A stretch of 9,055 nucleotides of DNA from positions 1-9,055 of the forward strand of contig CALWXY010000091.1 in NCBI GenBank assembly GCA_944385595.1, in the 5' to 3' direction. The stretch's first letter is position 1; each line of letters opens with the position of its first letter. The position numbers and the translations under genes are program-made. Positions 5,656 to 9,055 of this stretch are shown here, piece after piece. The notes beneath the pieces are model-generated. The model did not search any database. It was not told the origin of the DNA and saw only the letters and a program-made list of their open reading frames with translations. This stretch comes from an uncultured Oscillospiraceae bacterium. Lineage in GTDB: Bacteria; Bacillota; Clostridia; Oscillospirales; Oscillospiraceae.

Positions 5656-5684
5656 TTGCAAGGCGGCGCGGAGTTTACTATAAT
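5656..5684 (+). promoter_or_regulatory. Promoter of pyk
   Basis: TTGCAA (5656-5661, four of six consensus bases) and a perfect TATAAT (5679-5684) are 17 bases apart. Transcription should begin near 5691, giving a leader of about 38 bases with the ribosome-binding site AAGGAGG (5715-5721) 7 bases before the ATG at 5729. I see no riboswitch or operator in this short leader. Confidence 0.8.
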
Positions 5685-5728
5685 CAATGTGTATGTAAAA
5701 AAGTATAAAGGACAAAGGAGGGGTTCTG

Positions 5729-7171
5729 ATGAAGAGAACCAAAATAATCTGCACGCTGGGACCGGCGAGCACCAATGAGGACACGCTCCGCCAGCTCATG
5801 CGCGGCGGTATGGATGTCGCAAGATTCAACTTCTCGCACGGCTCCTATGAGGAGCACGCCGCGCGTTTTGCCATGTTCGATAAAGTCCGCAGGGAGCTGC
5901 GGCTGCCGGTGGCCACGCTGCTCGACACCAAGGGACCCGAGATGCGTACCGGCACCCTCAAGGGCGGCGCCAAGGTCACGCTCAGCGCCGGCGACGAGTA
6001 CACCCTCACCACCGAGCCGATTGAGGGCGACGAGCGCCGCGGCTTCGTAAACTACTCCGGCCTCACCCAGGACGTGAACCCCGGCGACAGAATTCTGCTC
6101 GACGACGGCCTCATCGAGCTGAAGGTCGAGAGCGTCACCGAGACGGACATCAACTGCCGCATTATGAACGGCGGCGAGCTGGGCGAGCGCAAAGGTATAA
6201 ATGTCCCGAATGTCAAGGTGCGCCTCCCGGCGCTGACCGAGCAGGACAAAAACGACATCGTGTTCGGCATCAACCAGGGCTTCGACTTCATCGCGGCGAG
6301 CTTCGTCCGCAACGCCGACTGCATCTACGAGATAAAGGACATACTCCGCGAGTACCGCAGCGACATGCGCGTCATCGCGAAGATCGAGAACAAAGAGGGC
6401 ATAGACAATATCGACGAGATCATCAAGGCCTCCGACGCCATCATGGTCGCGCGCGGCGACATGGGCGTCGAGATTCCGGCCGAGGAGGTGCCCTACATCC
6501 AGAAGGTCATCATCCAGAAGTGCAACAACGCCTTCAAGCCGGTCATCACCGCCACCCAGATGCTCGACTCGATGATTAGAAACCCGCGCCCGACCCGCGC
6601 CGAGGTCACCGACGTCGCCAACGCCATCTACGACGGCACCGACTGCGTCATGCTCTCCGGCGAGACGGCCATGGGCAAATACCCGGTGGAGGCGCTGCGC
6701 ACCATGGTGCAGATAGCCGAGAGCACCGAGAAGCACCTCGACTATGAGAAGATTCTCGCCAGGCGCAGCGAGTTCCGCAAGAACGACACCGCCACCGCCG
6801 TGGCCTACGCCAGCGTCGCGACGGCCATGCACCTCAACGCCAAGTGCATCATCACGCCGACGATGAGCGGCTTCACCGCGAGGATAATCTCGCAGTTCCG
6901 CCCGGCGACGCCCGTAATCGCCACCTCGCCGCGCGAGGAGGTGCTCCGCAGGATGCAGCTCTACTGGGGCATCCAGCCCATCTACTCCGAGGAGAAGATG
7001 GACACGGAGGTCATCATCAGCAGCTCGGTCTCGACCGCCATGCTGCAGGAGCTGGTGCGCCCGGGCGACATCGTCGTCATGACCGCCGGCCTGCCCGCTG
7101 TGAACATTCAGATGGGCGAACGAGGGGAAACAAATGTAATGCGCGTTATAACCGTCAAGGCCAACAACTGA
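5729..7171 (+). CDS. pyk: Pyruvate kinase
   Basis: The 480-residue enzyme transfers phosphate from phosphoenolpyruvate to ADP, the last step of glycolysis, in the cytosol. It is complete. The N-terminal barrel starts with TKIICTLGPAS and has Arg32, Asn34, Ser36 and His37 (RFNFSH), then DTKGPE (66-71). The mobile B domain spans about 70-165. The second half of the barrel has IAKIENKEG with catalytic Lys218 and metal ligand Glu220, MVARGDMGVE with Asp244, and TATQML with Thr276. The C-terminal allosteric domain begins near 345. It lacks the C-terminal PEP-utiliser-like extension of Bacillus pyruvate kinases. A strong ribosome-binding site and its own promoter precede it. By eye its isoleucine codons are mostly ATC, unlike the ATA-rich regulator gene, which fits high expression. 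The ABC genes downstream have no functional link that I can see. Confidence 0.98.
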   Translation: MKRTKIICTLGPASTNEDTLRQLMRGGMDVARFNFSHGSYEEHAARFAMFDKVRRELRLPVATLLDTKGPEMRTGTLKGGAKVTLSAGDEYTLTTEPIEGDERRGFVNYSGLTQDVNPGDRILLDDGLIELKVESVTETDINCRIMNGGELGERKGINVPNVKVRLPALTEQDKNDIVFGINQGFDFIAASFVRNADCIYEIKDILREYRSDMRVIAKIENKEGIDNIDEIIKASDAIMVARGDMGVEIPAEEVPYIQKVIIQKCNNAFKPVITATQMLDSMIRNPRPTRAEVTDVANAIYDGTDCVMLSGETAMGKYPVEALRTMVQIAESTEKHLDYEKILARRSEFRKNDTATAVAYASVATAMHLNAKCIITPTMSGFTARIISQFRPATPVIATSPREEVLRRMQLYWGIQPIYSEEKMDTEVIISSSVSTAMLQELVRPGDIVVMTAGLPAVNIQMGERGETNVMRVITVKANN

Positions 7172-7190
7172 TAAAAACGAAAAATCGAAA

Positions 7191-7217
7191 GGGGGCAAGC
7201 AGTATAAGCTTGCCCCC
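7191..7217 (+). other. Strong hairpin without U-tract between pyk and the ABC operon
   Basis: GGGGGCAAGC (7191-7200) and GCTTGCCCCC (7208-7217) form a perfect 10-bp GC-rich stem around a 7-base loop, starting 20 bases after the pyk stop codon. On the plus strand it is followed by GTCTGCTATC, not T residues, so it is not a standard terminator for pyk. On the minus strand a T-rich run follows, but no leftward gene is present. It may attenuate readthrough, protect the pyk mRNA end, or let limited transcription enter the ABC genes, which have no clear promoter of their own. Confidence 0.7.
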
Positions 7218-7227
7218 GTCTGCTATC

Positions 7228-7233
7228 GGGAGG
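7228..7233 (+). promoter_or_regulatory. Ribosome-binding site that decides the ABC ATPase start
   Basis: GGGAGG lies 8 bases before GTG 7242 and overlaps the alternative in-frame GTG at 7233, which therefore cannot use it. GTG 7242 gives the family-typical beginning MAYVEFRDISKTY. Confidence 0.75.
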
Positions 7234-7241
7234 TGCGCCAG

Positions 7242-7943
7242 GTGGCCTACGTCGAATTCCGGGACATAAGCAAGACATATAAAATGGGCGAGGTTTTAAT
7301 CCGCGCCCTGCACGACGTGAGCTTCGACATAGAGCGGGGCGAGATATGCGTGGTCGTCGGCGCCTCCGGCGCAGGCAAGACGACGCTTCTCAACATCCTC
7401 GGCGGCATGGACTCGCCCACCGGCGGCGAGGTGCGGCTCGACGGCGACCTGGTCTCCGCCTACGACAAGCGCAGGCTCACGGAGTACCGGCGGCACGACG
7501 TCGGCTTCGTGTTCCAGTTTTACAACCTCATCCAGAACCTGACGGCGCTGGAAAATGTGGAGCTGGCCTCGCAGATATGCCGCGACCCCGTCCCCGCCGC
7601 CGAGGTGCTCGCGCAGGTGGGGCTATCAGAGCGCGCGGCGAACTTCCCCGCGCAGCTCTCCGGCGGCGAGCAGCAGCGCGTCGCCATAGCCCGTGCGCTC
7701 GCAAAGCGGCCGAAGCTTCTGCTCTGCGACGAGCCGACCGGCGCGCTCGACTACGTCACGGGCAAGGCGGTCTTGCAGCTGTTGCAGGACGCGAGCCGCC
7801 GGGGCGGCACGACGGTCGTCATCATAACCCACAACCAGGCGATAACGCCCATGGCCGACAGAATCGTCACCATGGCGAGCGGGACGGTGCGCTCCGTGCG
7901 CCGCAACGAGAACCCCACACCCATAGCTGAGATAGAGTGGTGA
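7242..7943 (+). CDS. ABC transporter ATP-binding protein (LolD/MacB type)
   Basis: From GTG 7242 the protein has 233 residues and all motifs of an active ABC ATPase: Walker A GASGAGKTT (40-48), Q-loop Gln92 (FVFQFYNL), signature LSGGEQQR (139-146), Walker B LLLCDEP (159-165) with catalytic Glu164, and switch His197 (ITHN). The sequence style, with YKMGEV at the start, GDLVSAYD near 70 and LIQNLTALENV near 96-106, is that of the LolD/MacB/FtsE group, which powers exporters or mechanotransmission systems with FtsX-like permeases. It is cytosolic and membrane-associated through its partner. The permease gene starts 4 bases after its stop, so the two form one operon and surely one transporter. 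Cargo cannot be told: antimicrobial peptides, lipids or envelope proteins are typical of the group. No separate promoter is evident; readthrough from pyk is possible. Confidence 0.93.
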   Translation: MAYVEFRDISKTYKMGEVLIRALHDVSFDIERGEICVVVGASGAGKTTLLNILGGMDSPTGGEVRLDGDLVSAYDKRRLTEYRRHDVGFVFQFYNLIQNLTALENVELASQICRDPVPAAEVLAQVGLSERAANFPAQLSGGEQQRVAIARALAKRPKLLLCDEPTGALDYVTGKAVLQLLQDASRRGGTTVVIITHNQAITPMADRIVTMASGTVRSVRRNENPTPIAEIEW

Positions 7944-7947
7944 AGCA

Positions 7948-9055
7948 ATGCTCAGAAGGTCAGCCCTGCGCGAGATAAAAAGCAGCCTTGGCCGCTATCT
8001 CGCCATCATAGCGATAATAGCGCTCGGCGTCGGATTTTTCGCCGGGCTGAGGTCGTCGCGCCCTGCGATGGTGGGCGCGGCGCAGCGCTATCTGGGCGAG
8101 ACGCGCTTTTTCGACTTCCGCGTGGTGAACACCCTCGGCAGCGACGATGAGTCCGTCGAGGCGCTCGCTGCCGCGCCGGGCATAGCCCTCGCCGTCGGCT
8201 CCGTGAGCACCGACGTGCTCTGCGCCTTCCAGAGCGGCGACACGGCGCTGCGCGCCATGTCGATAACCGAGGGCGTGAACCTGCCGACGCTCAAGGCCGG
8301 GCGCATGCCCGAGAGCGCGGGCGAGTGCCTCGCCGACTCCGAGCACTTCACCGAGGCCGACATAGGCACGAAAATTGTAATCTCCGAGGCGAACGACTCC
8401 GACACGCTCGACATGTTCGCCTACCGCGAGTACACGATAACGGGCCTCGCCATGTCCCCGCTGTATATGAACTACGAGCGCGGCGGCACCTCGCTCGGCT
8501 CCGGGCAGCTCGCGGGCTTTTTGTGCATACCGGAGGACGGCTTCTCCACCGACTACTACACCGAAATCTACCTCCGGCTGGAAAACGAGCAGAGCGCCTA
8601 CACCGACGAATACGACTCCGCCGTCTCGGCGGTGAAAGACCGCCTCACGAGCCTCGCCGAGGCCGAGAGCGCGGCGCGCTACGAGCGCGTCGTCGCGGAC
8701 GCGGAGGCCGAGATAGCCGACGGCGAAGCCGAGCTTGCCGACGGCTGGGAGGAATACCGCACCGAGCGCGCCGACGCGGAGGCGGAGCTCGCCGACGCAT
8801 ATCAGGAGCTGCTCGACGCGCGCGCCGAGCTCTCGGACGGCTGGGCCGAGTACTACGACGGGCTTGAGACCTACGAGCGCGAGATAGCGGACGCGGAAAA
8901 GGAGATAGCCGACGGCGAAGCCGAGCTTGCCGACGCCTACGAGGAGCTGCTCGAGGGCGAGGAGGACTACGCCTCCGGCCTGCTGGCGATGGAGGTGGGC
9001 GACTCGCAGCTCCAGAGCGGCATCGCCGAGTACACGACGGGGCTTATCGAATACG
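7948..9055 (+). CDS. FtsX-like ABC transporter permease, 5' part (runs off the window)
   Basis: The gene begins at ATG 7948, 4 bases after the ATPase stop, and stays open to the window end, giving 369 residues plus one base. A weak GAGTGG is the only ribosome-binding candidate, so translational coupling to the ATPase is likely. The beginning, MLRRSALREIKSSLGRYLA, is a cytoplasmic amphipathic segment followed by the first membrane helix (about 17-35), as in large MacB/FtsX-type permeases. Residues about 45-235 form an extracytoplasmic domain. From about 240 to at least 345 there is a charged alanine- and glutamate-rich coiled coil built from repeats such as EIADGEAELADG and ADAYQELL. Complete proteins of this type usually have around 1100 residues with further membrane helices near and after the coiled coil, so most of the protein lies beyond the edge. 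The coiled coil probably projects outward and may sense or handle cargo; this is inferred. Confidence 0.88.
   Translation, partial: MLRRSALREIKSSLGRYLAIIAIIALGVGFFAGLRSSRPAMVGAAQRYLGETRFFDFRVVNTLGSDDESVEALAAAPGIALAVGSVSTDVLCAFQSGDTALRAMSITEGVNLPTLKAGRMPESAGECLADSEHFTEADIGTKIVISEANDSDTLDMFAYREYTITGLAMSPLYMNYERGGTSLGSGQLAGFLCIPEDGFSTDYYTEIYLRLENEQSAYTDEYDSAVSAVKDRLTSLAEAESAARYERVVADAEAEIADGEAELADGWEEYRTERADAEAELADAYQELLDARAELSDGWAEYYDGLETYEREIADAEKEIADGEAELADAYEELLEGEEDYASGLLAMEVGDSQLQSGIAEYTTGLIEY
8710..8935 (+). repeat. Internal direct repeat in the permease coiled coil
   Basis: The same 34 bases, beginning GAGATAGCCGACGGCGAAGC, occur at 8710-8743 and 8902-8935, exactly 192 bases (64 codons) apart and in frame. 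Both encode EIADGEAELAD. Identity at the DNA level, including silent positions, points to recent duplication or gene conversion inside the coiled coil. The segment between carries weaker copies such as ADAEAELADAYQELL. Confidence 0.85.

Noticed and set aside
5684..7198. 504-codon minus-strand frame opposite pyk
   Set aside because: Its length comes from codon bias in pyk. The translation has no recognisable family and the frame runs through the pyk promoter and leader.
7203..7208. TATAAG in the hairpin loop as a -10 box for the ABC operon
   Set aside because: No -35-like sequence lies 16-18 bases upstream; that region is A-rich without TTG.
8325..8867. 180-codon plus-strand frame inside the permease gene
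   Set aside because: It is an arginine-rich shadow in another frame of the FtsX-like permease, which continues open past it.

Overview
The window looks like a chromosomal segment of a high-GC member of the Clostridia (Oscillospiraceae-like Firmicutes). This is inferred from strong AGGAGG-type ribosome-binding sites, sigma-A type promoters, frequent ATA isoleucine codons in most genes despite the GC richness, and the protein families present: a secreted serine hydrolase/CapA protein, DUF5058, an M42 peptidase, a GntR/FCD regulator and an FtsX-type exporter. I see no rRNA, tRNA, CRISPR array, transposase or prophage gene. The many long antisense open frames are GC-composition shadows.

Left half, minus strand. 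Positions 1-243 hold no supportable gene but two strong hairpins. Next is a 610-residue secreted protein (244-2076) that joins a class-A beta-lactamase-like serine hydrolase to a CapA-type metallophosphoesterase domain. It has its own promoter, whose -35 box lies inside the terminator of the operon upstream. That operon, transcribed leftwards from about 4675, encodes an M42 metallo-aminopeptidase (3604-4623), a DUF5058 membrane protein (2876-3574) and a second small polytopic membrane protein (2184-2861). Intergenic gaps are 29 and 14 bases, and a perfect intrinsic terminator closes the operon.

The 4624-4824 divergent region separates this operon from a rightward GntR/FCD regulator (4825-5595). 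The operon promoter (TTGACA-17-TTTAAT) is followed, at its predicted start site, by a 16-bp perfect palindrome plus an extra direct half-site, a likely repressor operator. The regulator's own -10 box lies just before an in-frame ATG at 4798, so the real start is most likely the GTG at 4825. Together these genes look like a regulated uptake-and-hydrolysis module: a two-subunit permease imports a small peptide or acylated amino acid, a cytosolic peptidase cleaves it, and a metabolite-sensing repressor controls supply. The substrate is unknown. This is the best candidate here for an undescribed system.

Right half, plus strand. A terminator ends the regulator gene. A clear promoter drives pyruvate kinase (pyk, 5729-7171), a complete 480-residue enzyme. 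After a hairpin that lacks a U-tract comes an ABC exporter pair: a LolD/MacB-type ATPase (7242-7943) and an FtsX-type permease that starts at 7948 and runs off the window end at residue 369. The permease carries a repetitive extracytoplasmic coiled coil.
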